From contig JALMQS010000085.1 in assembly GCA_024734495.1 (NCBI GenBank), positions 11,085,044-11,149,043 of the forward strand: a DNA stretch of 64,000 nt. Direction: 5' to 3'. Under the pieces are notes generated by a model. That model was not told the DNA's origin and did not search any database. It was given only the letters and a program-made list of their open reading frames with translations. A program made the position numbers and the translations under genes. Numbering within the stretch: the stretch's first letter is position 1; each line of letters begins with the position of its first letter. The stretch is from Forficula auricularia (Eukaryota > Arthropoda > Insecta > Dermaptera > Forficulidae). This document shows, in pieces, positions 39,346 through 52,015 of the stretch.

Positions 39346-40797
39346 AAAAAAAAATGTCGCTTAATTAATAAAAAAAGTAATTTCATTAAACATTGTACTT
39401 TTTCCTAATTATCTACATAATTAACTAAAGAACCCTAAAAGTAAAATTAAATATAGAATTTTTCCAAATTTCGGTGACACTTAAAATCTTAATCTGGAAA
39501 CAATTGAAAATATAGTGTAATATGAGGGAAAACTAGAAAAAAATTCAATTAATTCCACTGATAAGTTAAATAAAATTGTTTTATTTGCCATTGTGCAATT
39601 AAAATTTAAATAAAAGAGCAGAGAAGTTAATCTAATGTCTAAAATAATAATAAGCTCATAATCAAGATGGGAACGAAAGTTAATGAATGCAATTATTTTA
39701 GACGGGTTTCATTTCATTTTTACACTTTCATTATATAAGACGAAAAAACAAAATTACTGGCTAATCTGGAATATTTTTCATCACGACAAACGTCTCCTTT
39801 ATACTGCTAAAAGATGAGATTTTATGATGCTATTAACTCCTGTATGAATTTTCAAGATGAAATTGCGTTTCTTAGTTATCAGGTTATCACGTATAATCAG
39901 AGAATTTAGAAAATATTATCATTGAACCAATTGAATATAAATTGAAATTGTTTTTAGAGATATCGACTTCTTATTACTTTTATTAATGTCAAAGCTTGTT
40001 AGTTGTTAAAGATTCAAAGTAATTATCTTTTATTACAATTTAAAGAGCTCTTTTAAAGATTATTGAAATTGCATTGTTCGCAATCTTCGTTGCTCTACTA
40101 TACCTGTTATTTTACGACTTGCTGCTCTAGTCTAGATATGGGGACGAACTTTATAAGAAGAAAAAGTTAAGAAAATTTATTTGAAGCTATTAAATTCACT
40201 AAACGCATACAAACCAGACAGTTAATTCTACTGAGCTGAAAATTATTTTAAATGAAAAAGATGGACCCCATCAAAGGAAGAATTTTCATTATAGAATGCA
40301 TTTTCGACGATTAATCATCATATTTTAAAATAAAATTAATTTTATTTTATAAAATTCCAATCTGTATATAAATAAATATATCAATTCTTCAGTACCTTCT
40401 TATTTTTTTCTCAATATTTCTCAAAAACATTTCACATAAATTTGATAGAAAATAATAGTGAACATAGGGCTAAAATAATGATTTTTTTACTATTTATGTA
40501 TCATTATTTGTAGGCTTTGTACATTTTTATTTTATCAAAATCGTTAAATCAATTTTCGAGAAATTTCCAAAAAAAAAACTGAAAAAGCAAATAATTAAAG
40601 AATTATAAAATTAGGAGAAACCCACTTCTCAACCAACTAATTCTCCCAAATATATCCCTCACGACCTCAGAACATTTTTGATTCGTCCGCGACGTCTCAA
40701 GTCGCTTTTTTCTTTAAACTACCAAACTAGAATCAGGTGAACCACATTCTCTTTTTCCCATTGGATCTAGTCTTTTTCTATCTACATTAGAGGGCTC
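39346..40797. other. AT-rich stretch, nothing recognised
   Basis: About 1.4 kb without a supported gene or repeat. Confidence 0.5.
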
Positions 40798-41430
40798 CTT
40801 ATTTTGGATATTTTCGAATATTTACGCGGACAGGGGCTCATATGGTTCTAAATAAATAAAAAAAAATATCCTCCAAGTTGAAAGTCTCTATCTCAATTTT
40901 AACCTAGTGCTACACATCGATTAAGTTTCCCATCTAAATAACATGAGGTTTTTGGCATTGAACGATCAATTTTTTATTCAGGCAAAAGTAATTTTTAAAA
41001 AAATTTGAAACTCTGTAGACTTTGTCCTTATAATAATAGCTATCGTTCAGAATTTTTATATATTTTTAGCTATTACAATTTTGGAGTTAAATCTAGATAA
41101 AATACTGCTATATCTTAGTATTTGTAAGTTATAGACTCCAAAATTATAATAGCTAAAATTTTGTAAAAATTCTGAGATATAGCTACTATTATAAAAATAA
41201 AGTCTACAGAGTTTCAAATTTTTTGAACCATTACTTTGGCCGGAATAAAAATTGATTGTTCAATGCCAAAAACCCCATGTTATTTAGATGTGAAAATTAA
41301 TCGCTGTGCAGCACTAGGTTAAAATTGAGATAGAGACTTGCAACTTAGGGGATATTTTTTTATTTATTTAGAACCATATGAGCCTCTGTCCGCGTAAATA
41401 TTCAAAAATATCCAAAATAAGGAGCACCAT
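40793..41430. mobile_element. Foldback element with arms of about 300 bp
   Basis: Termini GCTCCTTATTTTGGATATTT and AAATATCCAAAATAAGGAGC. Arms run about 40793-41095 and 41125-41430 and match nearly throughout (TTTACGCGGACAGGGGCTCA against TGAGCCTCTGTCCGCGTAAA; GCCAAAAACCCCATGTTATT). The loop is about 30 bp. No coding sequence. Not related by sequence to the hammerhead foldbacks. Confidence 0.7.
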
Positions 41431-41467
41431 AAACTAGATATATTCAAGATTTCATAATAATTTTCTT

Positions 41468-42170
41468 TTGTCGACGATAAAATATCAAAATAAACAATTC
41501 TTTGTAAATAATATATTGATATATTTAAAAAATAATCCTTTTTATTGATGGGAAATGGTTCTATCTCAATCAGAGTTCTTGGTAAAGATGAAAAATGTAA
41601 TTTCTATATTCCTGGCTGCATTTCTTCATTTCTACCATACATAACTTATTGAGATTTTAAGGCGAAATCATATTATAAAATTATGTATAAATGAACAATT
41701 TATATTCAAGAATATTATTAATTACTTAGACGTCACTAGTGTACCGATTCTTGAAAAAGTTTTCACTTTTTTTATATTTAATAAGTGTGCGGTTGAGCGA
41801 TTCCTTCATTAGAATCTGAAAGATGAAAATGTCTAAAAATGGTGCTGATAGAATATTCTTTCTTCTCTCAGAATGCAAAATACAAGTCCAGACCTGTTTC
41901 TGACTATTAGAGATGAATTTCTTCATATCTATTATTCTAGGAGTAGCTTTTTGCAATTTGCACACAACAATACTCGTTATACAGAGAAAAATATTAAATT
42001 GAACTTCATTAAAATTCAGACAAAAATGTAAAAAAGGAATTTGCGGCTTTGGTTAGCGAGTCTTAAAAAGTGTTTATTTTTTCTTCTATTATCAAAATCT
42101 TTAAATTTTCATAACTTTGGACCAACAATACAATTATCTGAAATAAGTTGCTAAAATCTTCATTAGATAT
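41468..42170. repeat. Second copy of the 29.5/31.5-kb segment (uninterrupted)
   Basis: Continuous match to 29553-30043 plus 31536-31670, without the 1.49-kb 'CCGACTTC' insertion between them. It therefore preserves the empty site near 42030 (AAAATGTAAAAAAGG). The minus frame at 41726-41965 is not conserved in the other copy. Confidence 0.65.
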
Positions 42171-42790
42171 AGACGTCTCAATCGAAGGAGTTAAGGAATT
42201 CCGCTACCTAGGAAGTAAAATAACATGGGATGGGAGGAGCGAAAACGAAATTAAATCAAGAATTGCCCAAGCAAAAATGGGGTTTAATTCAAAACAAAAA
42301 CTACTATGCTCCTCGTCAATCAGCTTAGAAAACAGGAAGTTGCTATTGAAGACATATGTATGGAGCATAGCCATGTACGGGTGTGAAACCTGGACAATTA
42401 GAGAAGCGGAGAGAAAGAGATTAGAGGCTTTCGAAATGTGGTGCTAGAGAAGAATGATGAATATCAAATGGATGGATAAAATTACAAATGAAGAAGTTCT
42501 TGGAAGAATCGGAGAAAGAAGAACCTTGTGGAAGAGTCTGAAGAAGAGAAGAGGTCAGATGATGGGGCACACACTGAGACATGGGGGACTGCTTATCTTG
42601 GAGGGGGAGGTGGGAAAGAAAAGGGGAAGGGGAAGATCCAGATTAGAATATTTCAACCAAATAATTGGGGATATGGGATGCCAGACATTTAGAGAGGTCA
42701 AACAGCTGGCGGGGGACAGAGTCGAGTGGAGACGGATTGTTGCATCAAACCAGTCTTAGGACTGTATACTCAATGATAATGATGTTGAAA
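42171..42790 (+). pseudogene. LINE remnant, C-terminal part of RT protein
   Basis: Reads GVKEFRYLGSKITWDGRSEN, LLLKTYVWSIAMYGCETWTI, AERKRLEAFEMWC, stop at 42445-42447, then in the same frame RRMMNIKWMDKITNEEVLGR, GQMMGHTLRHGGLL, KRGRGRSRLEYFNQI and a stop at 42759. It ends in ATGATAATGATG, a microsatellite-type tail. This is the post-RT region of an RTE-like or related LINE. EN and RT core are missing. Confidence 0.75.
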
Positions 42791-44100
42791 GTGAAATGAC
42801 AATCAGAGGAGAACCTTCTAATGGAGTCAGGCCGATTGTCTTCGTTATTGTACTACCCCCAGTGCACCAGGTCACTTGCCTGCAAAGTGATTCATAACTA
42901 CCCCCAGGGGTCGATATAACATTGTTAAAAGTAGATTGGGGGTCGATTGAAATATATAAGACATTATTATACGTCTAATTATTAATTCTTTCCATATTCC
43001 TATTAACGACTATATTTTATACTTCTCTACTGTTTATCTATTAGGTAAATTAAGCAATATTCTTCAATAAGTGTATAAATTAGAAAAACTTAAAAAACCT
43101 CATTTATTTTAACTAACAAAGAACTCATTGCAAGCTAGTCCACTATTCACTCTGTGTTTCTCTGAAACCATTTAGAGGCTAAAACTTTCATTGACAAACT
43201 GCATAATAGCTGAGGGTGTATTAAATCTCTTAATTAAATTAAAGCTCATCTTCTTAAATCGCTATTTTTTCTAAACTTTATAAAAAAAATGATGAATTAT
43301 AGAACAAATTACACTTGCATATTGAAAGTAGGATGGTTATCTAGGCATCTAGAGGTGAAAGTCTACAAAGATTTGTTGAGATTTTCTTTCTTTCTTACAG
43401 AAGTTGTTTTGTTTTTAATTGAGGAAATGAATAAGAATCAATCATATTTTCTGGTTGGGAGATTTATTTTCAAAATTTTATCTCAGTCTGCATACTAAAT
43501 ATATTGCGATTATTTAAGTTCAGATGATTTTTACTTTATTTTAGGATTCCAAGTAAGCTGAATTAGCTTTATTTAAATTACGAGAAAAAGGGGTCAATAA
43601 AAAGTCAATAAACTCTTTTGAAAGGGTAGACCTCCAAAGAAGTTTAGCGACGACTCTTGCGCTTGAGAATTGCGTCACAGAAAAACTAATCCATGCATTC
43701 AGATATATAATAATACTGTTGGTCTCCTTCCCACAAGGCCTTGAAGTTTTTTTTTAAGTTTCAAATGATTTAAAGTTCACCAAGATGAGCAATGTTTGTT
43801 TGCTTCTTCTCAGTCGCCTTCGATTCAATAGAGATTATTCATTAGTTTTCAAATCAGTATTTTGAATCTTCATTCTGTTTGTAAAGTAGTTATCTCCACA
43901 GTTTATCGAGTTTAGACCAGTACATTTGGTCGCTTTGCAAGATTATTACAGTGAATTACTACTAAGCATAGTTACTAGCTCGTCCCATGGGATATGTTAT
44001 ATAGTAGCATTCGTTCCAGTCCGACAAAAGCTAGTCTTCTATTTTTGTCATTAAAATTGTATCTTTGTTAGTCTAAAAATTCATACCTAAGCCTTCTATT
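42791..44100. other. No gene recognised
   Basis: A C/G-richer repeat-like bit (CTACCCCCAGTGCACCAGG) lies at 42850-42910. Otherwise AT-rich. Frame 43289-43498 has no recognisable motif. Confidence 0.4.
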
Positions 44101-44114
44101 AATTAATTTTTCAG

Positions 44115-44221
44115 ATCGAGTGCAAATTCAAGGCACCGTGCGTCTAGCGAATCTCTCATCGAGAGTTGAGGGCTCTCATCATTCGGGACCGAAAAGTGTT
44201 GCCAGCATTGTGGAGCGACAG
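44115..44221 (+). CDS. Candidate internal exon of an unrecognised gene
   Basis: Acceptor AATTTTTCAG and donor CAG/GTAAGC bracket 107 nt with balanced composition in an AT-rich setting. One open frame reads RVQIQGTVRLANLSSRVEGS then HHSGPKSVASIVERQ, a Ser/Val-rich, slightly basic peptide with no repeat family signature. I do not recognise the protein. It ends in phase 0, compatible with the candidate terminal exon at 48507-48662, which would imply a 4.3-kb intron. Upstream exons were not found. Confidence 0.4.
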
Positions 44222-45716
44222 GTAAGCAAATATTTATTTTATTTTTTAAATTTATATATGTATTTAAGTAATTTATTTATCAAACTATGCAACATTAGGT
44301 CTTTTTTAGATTTATCTATATATAGTATTATAGAGAAAGAAGAACCACCTTCGTCCTCAAAAAATTTCTAATTTCACATTCACATTAAAGGATATTATAC
44401 ATAAAAGAATTGAAAAAATAACTTCGCCCCATAAAAATTGATCAAGATCCATAAACAATCAATTTTTGATGGTTATTCGAAAAAAGAACCCGATTAGGAT
44501 CGGTACAATGTCCCACTATCCGTCTTTCAGACCAATTTAGTTATAGGTCGTAAACTTTATAAAACACGAATTTAAAATTTACAAGTTATATGTAATTCGT
44601 TTAATCCGAAATTAAAAACCGTATTAATGAGTTTCCATATACCTAGGTAGTATTCTGAAATTGATCAAAACCTACATAGTTCGTATTTATTCTTCTTAAA
44701 GAAATATTTGTATGTGAAACAAATTCGAAATTCATTTTATACTTTTTTATTGCGAAAAAACATCTTATTACTTACATATCTTATTCTAAATTAGCTGCGA
44801 AGCCCACCTTCGGCGGGCATCATGCTGTCCGGGTTTTAAATGAGTGGCTCCCGACGGACAGCATAAGCGCTTTATAATAGAAGATTATAAATGATGTTGA
44901 GTGAAGTACAAATTTAGTTTAGACATATCATATAGCTGATATAATAAATTTTAGAACTACCCTAATTATCTCTAGAATATCATTTACGTAATATGGCCTC
45001 AGATCTAAACTAAGTTCAGCTTACAGAAAATCTAATTGTGGACTGCTTTATTTAAATTACACGATATTCCGAAATTCCTTTATTGGAGAAGTTCCTGTGC
45101 AACACGTATCCCATCAATATGATAGAATTAGGAAATGTATCGAGATGCTCACTCGGCTAGTTTCATTAAGGCCATTGGGCTGAAATGTATTCATTATAAA
45201 TTAGAACGAGGAAATTCTTCAGTTTTCGCTTCTGTAGTTTCCATATCAACTAATGGAAGGAAATTGTACCAGATGAGACTCAGATAGATAGATACAACGT
45301 TCTTGGCAACTCCGTTAATACATAAAGCCTTGGTGGCGGTTTGCAGATTGTTACATGTTTTATAAATAATTAAGAGCTATCAGATTATTGCTTTAAAGAT
45401 TTGAATTTTTTTCTTTCATAATCTGACAAGAGGTTCAATTTCCATTATCACTTATTTAGATTATCTAAAGTATTAGAAATGTACTTTTCGACGACTTCTA
45501 ATTCTAATATCATACATTTACCTACAATTTGGAGAATCTTCATTGTAATTAATATAAACGGGATTGTCGGTCGATAATTTTTTTGTATAGTTATACTATA
45601 TATATACCTATATATAACATCACTTTTCGGAAACAATTTACTAATTACTTCCATTTTAAGGAACTGAGTACAAGAACTAGTTATTTTCATTTTGAAGAAG
45701 TTACAAGTTTTTTTTT
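44222..45716. other. AT-rich stretch; 'TAGCTGC' repeat start at 44795
   Basis: At 44795-44870: TTAGCTGCGAAGCCCACC, then an inverted GCTGTCCGGG/CGGACAGC stem. The rest is AT-rich without a supported feature. It may be intronic if the exons at 44115 and 48507 belong together. Confidence 0.4.
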
Positions 45717-45830
45717 CTCCTGATGATGGACTAATAATCCGAAATATATTGAGTTTGTATAAACCTCTTTTGAGTTTTATTTCATTCACTGTGAAACTAC
45801 ACACCCTTTACTTTATTAATTGAAGTTACA
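45717..45830 (+). repeat. Single arm of the hammerhead hairpin family
   Basis: Matches one arm of 28474-28718: CTCCTGATGATGGACTAATA, CCGAAATATATTGAG, AAACCTCTTTTGAGTTTTAT, ACTTTATTAATT. The hammerhead-like core (CUGAUGA, U, GGA/UCC, GAA, AUAU, A) is intact at 45717-45753. The opposite arm is absent. Confidence 0.6.
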
Positions 45831-47375
45831 AGTTGCTGAAGATATTTAATGTGTTAGTTACATTGGTATTTTAAAAAAAATTTCGATTTATCTAGTTTAA
45901 ACATTGAGTAAAAAATACTTTGGGATAATTCTACGAACTATTTTTTACATGAGTCAAAGTGCATTCAAGCAATGAATGATTTCCTACTTAGTGTAATCAT
46001 ACATTTTAATGTAACATCAATAATACAATTCAAAAATCAATTATTATTTACAATATTAGTAATCGCGTTGTATCAAGATGGAATAGCATTCCTGCCAAAA
46101 TTCATTATCGCTGATAACTGAGAAAAATTAATATCCTCAATAAAAAAAGCGGAAGGCAATGAAAACCTCGTAGTGAACAATTTTCCCCGAAGAATTTCTA
46201 GCAGAGAAAACTTCTAACTTCCAATACTTGATAAAAATAAAAAGATGATAACTCGAATCCAAAAAATAATTTCAGATTTAAACATAGTTGTGTAAAATAT
46301 TATATGAAAACTTAAGAGAATGAATTAAATGATGAATTGAAATATAAAAAAAAGAAATTATTAACTTGACATATGGAATGCATGACTTTTCTAAATCTTT
46401 TCTCAAAATAAGCAAACATTTCCGATACAAATATATATTTCTTACTTTTATTTATAATTAGATTATATTGGGGGAGGTTGCTTGAAGTTGGCTTATCATT
46501 TGCTAGATGTTTCTGGCGATCCATATCACCATTCTTCAAATCTCGATGAGCTTGGTGTCCACTTCATTTTGGACTTCCGCTCACTCTCTTTTTATCTTCT
46601 TTATTTTCCAAGTTAATTAAAAAAATAATAATATAAATTGGAAAAAAGTGAAAACTTTCTCAAATCTTTGGAAATTTTGTTGATTGATAATTTTTCGTAA
46701 ACGAACGGTTTGGTGGCAAAATTCATGGTTGAAGAACTTAAGAAGATGAACCAGGCTGTTTGTCCATGGACATTTTCAGGGCGGTAGCCTTAAGGATCCC
46801 TAACCTTAAGAAATGAGAGGGTATCGTAAGAAGAAGAACGGTTTGAGCTAGAAAGCAAAAGGTGCAGCTCATTATTAAAAACTGTTCTACCGAATTTCAT
46901 TTCAAAATCTACAGCAGTGCAAAAACTCTTCATATGAAACGATTCATTTTTGTTTGCTTTTATTTTCTTCTGTCAGAGCATTGTATCTTTTAGACTTTTA
47001 GACTATGATACCTACGGACTTGAAGGTTAAACTATTATGATTTGATTGAAAAATTTTTGTTTTGCCGAGAGTAGCAGAGTTGTTGTTTCTCTTTGTTTAT
47101 TATGATTTGATTTGACACCCCTAATTGTAATACAATTTTAATCGGAAGATTTATTGATGAAGATCGATGTGGTTTGAAAATTGAAAACCATTTTTTTGTC
47201 CTGGGATTAAGGAAATTATTTGGAAAGAATTCTTTTAATTAAAAGAAAAAGATCATTTGTTTTAAATTTATAATAACGGTTTGGAGAGGCGGTAAATTGA
47301 TAATTCTAGAGGCACCTGTATTTAATTATTTATTTATGTATTTAATTGTATACATCAAATACGTAAAACAAAGAA
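45831..47375. other. No gene recognised
   Basis: AT-rich. Near 46775-46835 the words GGGCGGTAGCCTTAAGGATC and GTAAGAAGAAGAAC resemble a LINE 3' end but are too short to call. Confidence 0.4.
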
Positions 47376-47510
47376 GACAATGCACAAGGTGGGTAGACGA
47401 GATTATGAGAACAGCAGCGCCAGCATGGAGCAGAGTAGCAAGAGATCGAAATAAATGGAGGCTTTTGGGAGAGGTCTATGCCCTTAGGGGCCTGGTTCCA
47501 CAGTAACTAT
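47376..47510 (+). pseudogene. LINE 3' end fragment
   Basis: Reads QCTRWVDEIMRTAAPAWSRV then ARDRNKWRLLGEVYALRG and a stop at 47506. 'TRWxDDI...W...ARDRxxWR' is the extreme C-terminus of many RTE-like LINE proteins. Confidence 0.65.
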
Positions 47511-47912
47511 TTTATATATAACTGTACTGTACCTATATAAGATGTATTACGTAGATGCATTATCTCTTATGTGTATTTGCATGTTTACCTAATAATCAAT
47601 TAACTTTTGTAAATATGTAATAATATGGTTCATATGCAATCCGAACTACACTGTCAAGTGGATCCATCTCACTTAGGTATCGCGCTAAATATTTTCCTCG
47701 AAGATATAATTTTCATTTTTAAAATTGCAGTCTAATTATTCTCAATTTTAACACACAGCCATGCAATATATTATAGTTTAAATATATCATATAAACTAGA
47801 ACTAATATCCATTTTTATACCTATATTTTAAATCAGCACTTCAAATTAATTATTTCAAACAGTTTTATTAAAAAATTAAAAAAAAAATATTATTGGCCAA
47901 TGTTATTTTTTA

Positions 47913-48115
47913 TTGAATGTAATGGAAGGCAGCCCAGAGGTAGTGAGGAAAGAAAAATTAACACATATCAAATAAGGTGTAATTTATTGGAATCCTTCCT
48001 CCTTTCCTTTCAAACCTTATTTGATATGTGTTAATTTTTTCTTTCCTCACTACCTCTGGGCTGCCTTCCATTACATTCAATTAAAGTTTCTTTCTACCAG
48101 TCCGTCTCTCTCCAG
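47913..48115. mobile_element. Short foldback of the 'CCAGTCCGTCTCTCTCC' family
   Basis: Arms 47913-47977 (TGAATGTAATGGAAGGCAGC, AACACATATCAAATAAGG) and 48014-48083 are inverted copies. The core between them keeps CCTTCCTCCTTTCCTTTCAA but no hammerhead-like motif. It ends CCAGTCCGTCTCTCTCC. It is a shortened relative of 32769-33110. Confidence 0.6.
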
Positions 48116-48506
48116 AGAAAATTTCGTTATTTTTTATTCTATCATCTAGGTACATACAGTATTACTTAAAGATCCAATATCATAGCGAAACTAATAAGGT
48201 TTCATTTTACATTCATAGGGACCCTAAAACCTCTTTATCCAATGAATATAATATACATTCCCAGTTATTGGTTGCCTGGGTTATAGTTTATACCAATAAA
48301 TACTCGCACATTAAATAAACACCATATCAATCATATCATTTAAATCATTCTCTCATTTATCGAATTCATCTATTTTAATCAATTTCATTCTTCATTTAGA
48401 GTGTGAATGTGTTTTACTTTTAAGCTTTTTTCTTTAAAATAATCCATTTTATATATATATATATTTCTTTTTATCTAACTCTTTTAAATATTTTTTTGTT
48501 TTCTAG

Positions 48507-48662
48507 GGAGTTATCTATCTAAAGGTGAATATCAATATTCCTTTAACGTTTGCATTTGATACACTGGAACAAGCGAAAAACAATTATATTAAGATCGTTG
48601 AAGATTACATCATATGTAACATGAATTTAGAACGATTTTATACGGAATATATCTGCGGATGA
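48507..48662 (+). CDS. Candidate terminal exon of an unrecognised gene
   Basis: A long pyrimidine tract and TTTTCTAG acceptor are followed by 51 open codons: GVIYLKVNINIPLTFAFDTL, EQAKNNYIKIVEDYIICNMN, LERFYTEYICG, stop TGA at 48660-48662. AATAAA follows at 48666-48671. The phase fits the exon ending at 44221. I do not recognise the product; the reading could be chance in such AT-rich DNA. Confidence 0.3.
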   Translation, partial: GVIYLKVNINIPLTFAFDTLEQAKNNYIKIVEDYIICNMNLERFYTEYICG

Positions 48663-49132
48663 ATCAATAAACGAAAATTTCGAAAAAAGAAAAAAAATTT
48701 AAATCCCTCACGATTCGGAATCATAGTATTAAATTTTAAGAAAAAAAGATTGTTTAATTTTCGGAATTTAATAAATTGTTGTATTTTTTCCTCTTTAAAA
48801 ATTCTTCCATTTGTAAGTCAAATATTTTTATCTATCCATATTTAATTAAGACGTAAATAGAATTCAAATTAAATCGATAGTCATCATCTGTGAGAATGAT
48901 TATTTTTTTTACAAGTACATATATGAGAGATTAAAAGTAGATTGCCATCTGTTGGAACATAGGCACAATCATATTTCAATTCTATCGATGGTTATTATTT
49001 AAATTTCTACCCAAAAGGTATTTTTGGTGATTTTTTAATCATAAAATTTGTTATATTCTTTTTTTCCAAATATTTTTCTCTGCTCATGAGCTAATTGAAA
49101 ATCATAATAGGGGTGACATCTGCATTGGCGTA
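48663..49132. other. AT-rich stretch, nothing recognised
   Basis: Apart from the AATAAA at 48666 no feature is supported. Confidence 0.45.
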
Positions 49133-49356
49133 GTTTTCCTAGGGGGGGGGGGAAGCCGGCCAGCTGATTAGCCACCACAAGGTTTCAATTTCGGTAATCC
49201 GATTAGAGATCAACTAAATTTTTAGTAGAATTGACAAATTTTCGAAGTAATGAAATAATTTAATGTGAAATACATAAGTGATGCCTCGTAATAATGGAGT
49301 TTCGATTTTTGTAGGGGGATCATTGCCCCTCTTGCCTCCCCTATAAATACCCTCAT
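49133..49356. repeat. 'TTGGCGTAGTTAGG' repeat, copy 3
   Basis: CATTGGCGTAGTTTTCCTAG, then a run of G, AGCTGATTAGCCACCA, AAGGTTTCAATTTCGGTAAT and TAATAATGGAGTTTCG. It matches 7614-7806 and 25166-25420. The far terminus is weak. Confidence 0.5.
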
Positions 49357-50171
49357 GGACATCTCTTCTTACTTTCTGGATCATTTAAATTGTAATTTTT
49401 AGTTTTTCTAAGTAGAGTTTTGTATTCGAATATTCAGGCTTGACTTATCACCAGAAATATTCGATTCAAAGTCTCCAGAATCCATTAAGACTTTTTTTGA
49501 CCAATAGTAAATCTATATATCTCTGGTGGAGTATAGCTATATCTCAGAGAAATGAAAACTTCAAGTGCTTATACATTTTTCCACAAAAACGACTAGTTTT
49601 TTAATTTCCAAATATTCCAAAAATTCTACACTATTTATCTATTCATTTAGGGGGATACGTTTTAAAGTTTGAAGAACTGCTTAAGTTATAAATGTCCATT
49701 CCCGTATACTGAATATTTTCATTAGATTTTATTTTATACATATTAAATGTATATTTTAAAATTGTATTCTTGATTTGTCGTTACCTGTTGGAGTGAAAGT
49801 AATATGGTGGCATAATTTTGAAAATGAAATATTATTTTCAAAACTTCAAGATCTAAAATTTCTAAGAAAATCAGCAGGTATGTCACTAAGTGCGATTTAT
49901 ATGTCAATTTTATTCAAATCGAAGAACAACCAATAGCATGGATTGCTCTTTTTCGCACTTTGTTTCACTTCCTGAGGTTGTAAATACAACCCTTGTGTAT
50001 GTGATAAAAATGATTCATTCTAAATTAAGGCTTAAATTGATTTTACGGAGTATATTGACCTTTAGTTTTAGTTATTTTTATAATTAATATATTAAATACC
50101 AATTAATATATCAAAGAGAGTTGTTTTTGACCGCGTTTCTAAACAAGATATACTTATATATCGCTAGAATT
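49357..50171. other. AT-rich stretch, nothing recognised
   Basis: No supported coding frame, RNA gene or repeat. Confidence 0.45.
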
Positions 50172-50700
50172 TTTTTTAATGCAATCAAATGCAAGAAGGG
50201 GTGCACCAGTAAAGATGCAGCCCCTATGGATCTCGAAAGACCCTTGCATTACCGAAGAGAAGGGAAAGTTGATTAAGTGAGAGGGTGGAGACGTAGGTGT
50301 TTATGCACTCGGGTTTTGAAGGTTTGAAGATTATAAGTGCTAGGAAAGATGGAGGTTGAGAGAGAGTTCCATTTCCTTGAAGTCATGGGGATATACGTAT
50401 TGGCGAATGAAGTGGTCCGGCACTTTTTTAATTTGACCGCGAAAGAGTGTTGGGAGTCGGCAAAACGCGTGCTACGTACAAAGCATGCTTTGGGGGGAAT
50501 TATTGATTTTATCTCATCAGAGCACCTGCCGTGATAGTATCTATAGAAAAGGGAAAGGGCAGAGACATTTCTTCGATGAGCCAGCGAGTCGAGGGAGTCG
50601 GTGAGGGTAGAATCGTCAATTAGCATGACGGCTCGTTTCTGAATTGCATCCAGGGTAGCAAGATAATATTTAGAGGCTCTTCTCCATAGACTACTGCTGG
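50172..50700 (-). pseudogene. Jockey/CR1-like LINE 3' fragment with UTR
   Basis: Minus strand: LDAIQKRAVMLIDDSTL, then SLDSLAHRRNVSALSLFYRY, GRCSDEIKSIIPPKACFV, TTSFANTYIPMTSRKWNSLS, FPSTYNLQTFKTRVHKHLRL and a stop at 50273. The 3' UTR runs to a TTTGATTGCATT plus A-run end at about 50172. It matches the tail of the copy at 1110-2101 and is open over 117 codons, the better preserved of the two tails. Confidence 0.75.
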
Positions 50701-51880
50701 TTGAGGCTATTTGAGTCTGTTAAATCTTAAATCTTTAATATCTGACAACAATCACCTGCATTCGATTCGCGAATGAATCAAATATAGGAAACTCATGATT
50801 TAGTTTTAGTGGCGAAAATTGATATGATGATTTTAAGAAGCGATATTATCAAGTCGCGCTATGGACATTTCACACATAAATGTTATTTCTAATAAAGTCC
50901 TGATTTTTTAGTTTCGGACATAGATGGTACTCTCTAGTGGCGGTTGGTAGTCAAGCTAACTTCTCATGGGCTGGGTGGTAAGGTATTTAATAAATTATGT
51001 TGGAGAGCCCTTAGACCTGAAAACAACACAGACACGCAAACCATGGCTGGCACAGACTCTCAAACTCACTTAAAATATAATTTCTGTATCCTGATACTAG
51101 TCCTATATACTATATATTCCGGGTTCATTAGTCCAACTGGGCTGGTGTAGGTATTATAATATCTGATCTCGGCGATATTTCTAGGATTTGAATTAAAAAA
51201 TCTAAGATATACTATCTATAAAAACAAATGAATTTTTTAAAAATATCTATGCTAATAATTTGCTTTACCATATGAAGTCATAACAATATTTTTGAGAAAT
51301 TCCGCTTCATCAGAACGCTCGAAAAATTTTAGTCGCAAAAATATGGGTCATATATCTCTTCCAATCAGTTCTGATATCCAAATTTCTGATGTTTAATTTA
51401 ATTGGCCATTATAAAACTGAGCTTTCCTTGATTTAATCAGTTATGGTGGATTAAATGAGGCTTTCCGCCCTTTGGGAAAATACATATAATATATTAATTT
51501 ATATAGGTATATATATAAACTTCACTCAACCAGATAAACGCAATTTGGTCCATTGAGTATAATTCTCTACAGTTTGTTTTAGAAATAAAAACACTTGGAA
51601 CAAAATCCATAAAACGAAATGTAGAGTATCATTTTATTACGGCTATTTTTATAAATCGGTTTTCAATCCAACTTCGAAGACTCTTGTTTTTTTAAAGGTA
51701 GAGTTGGAAGACATACGATTTAAACTGTTATTCAATCACGTGTTAGGGTTATTTGGCTGCCTTTATCAATATGAATCGAGAATAGATTTTGATACAATTA
51801 AAAACAAAAAACAGAAATAAAAACTTATAAAAACAAAGAAAATTAAAAATCTGGTGAATTAAGATCAGCTTGGAAAATGG
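50701..51880. other. No gene recognised
   Basis: AT-rich. No splice-supported frame or repeat family. Confidence 0.45.
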
Positions 51881-51884
51881 AAAA

Positions 51885-52015
51885 ATATTTTTGAAGACAT
51901 GCATGGAGCATCTCATTGTACGTTTGTGAAACCTAGAGGATTGGAGAGGCAGAGGGCATGATAATAGAGGCTTTCTAAATGGGGTGTTCTACAGAAGAAT
52001 GTAGAAGATTTAATG
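51885..52015 (+). pseudogene. Decayed LINE fragment
   Basis: TTTTTGAAGACATGCATGGA, CATCTCATTGTACG, TTTGTGAAACCTAGAGG, ATAGAGGCTTTCTAAATGGG and ACAGAAGAATG align with 42345-42460 of the LINE remnant (LLLKTYVWSIAMYGCETW to FEMWC). Several indels; dead. Confidence 0.5.
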
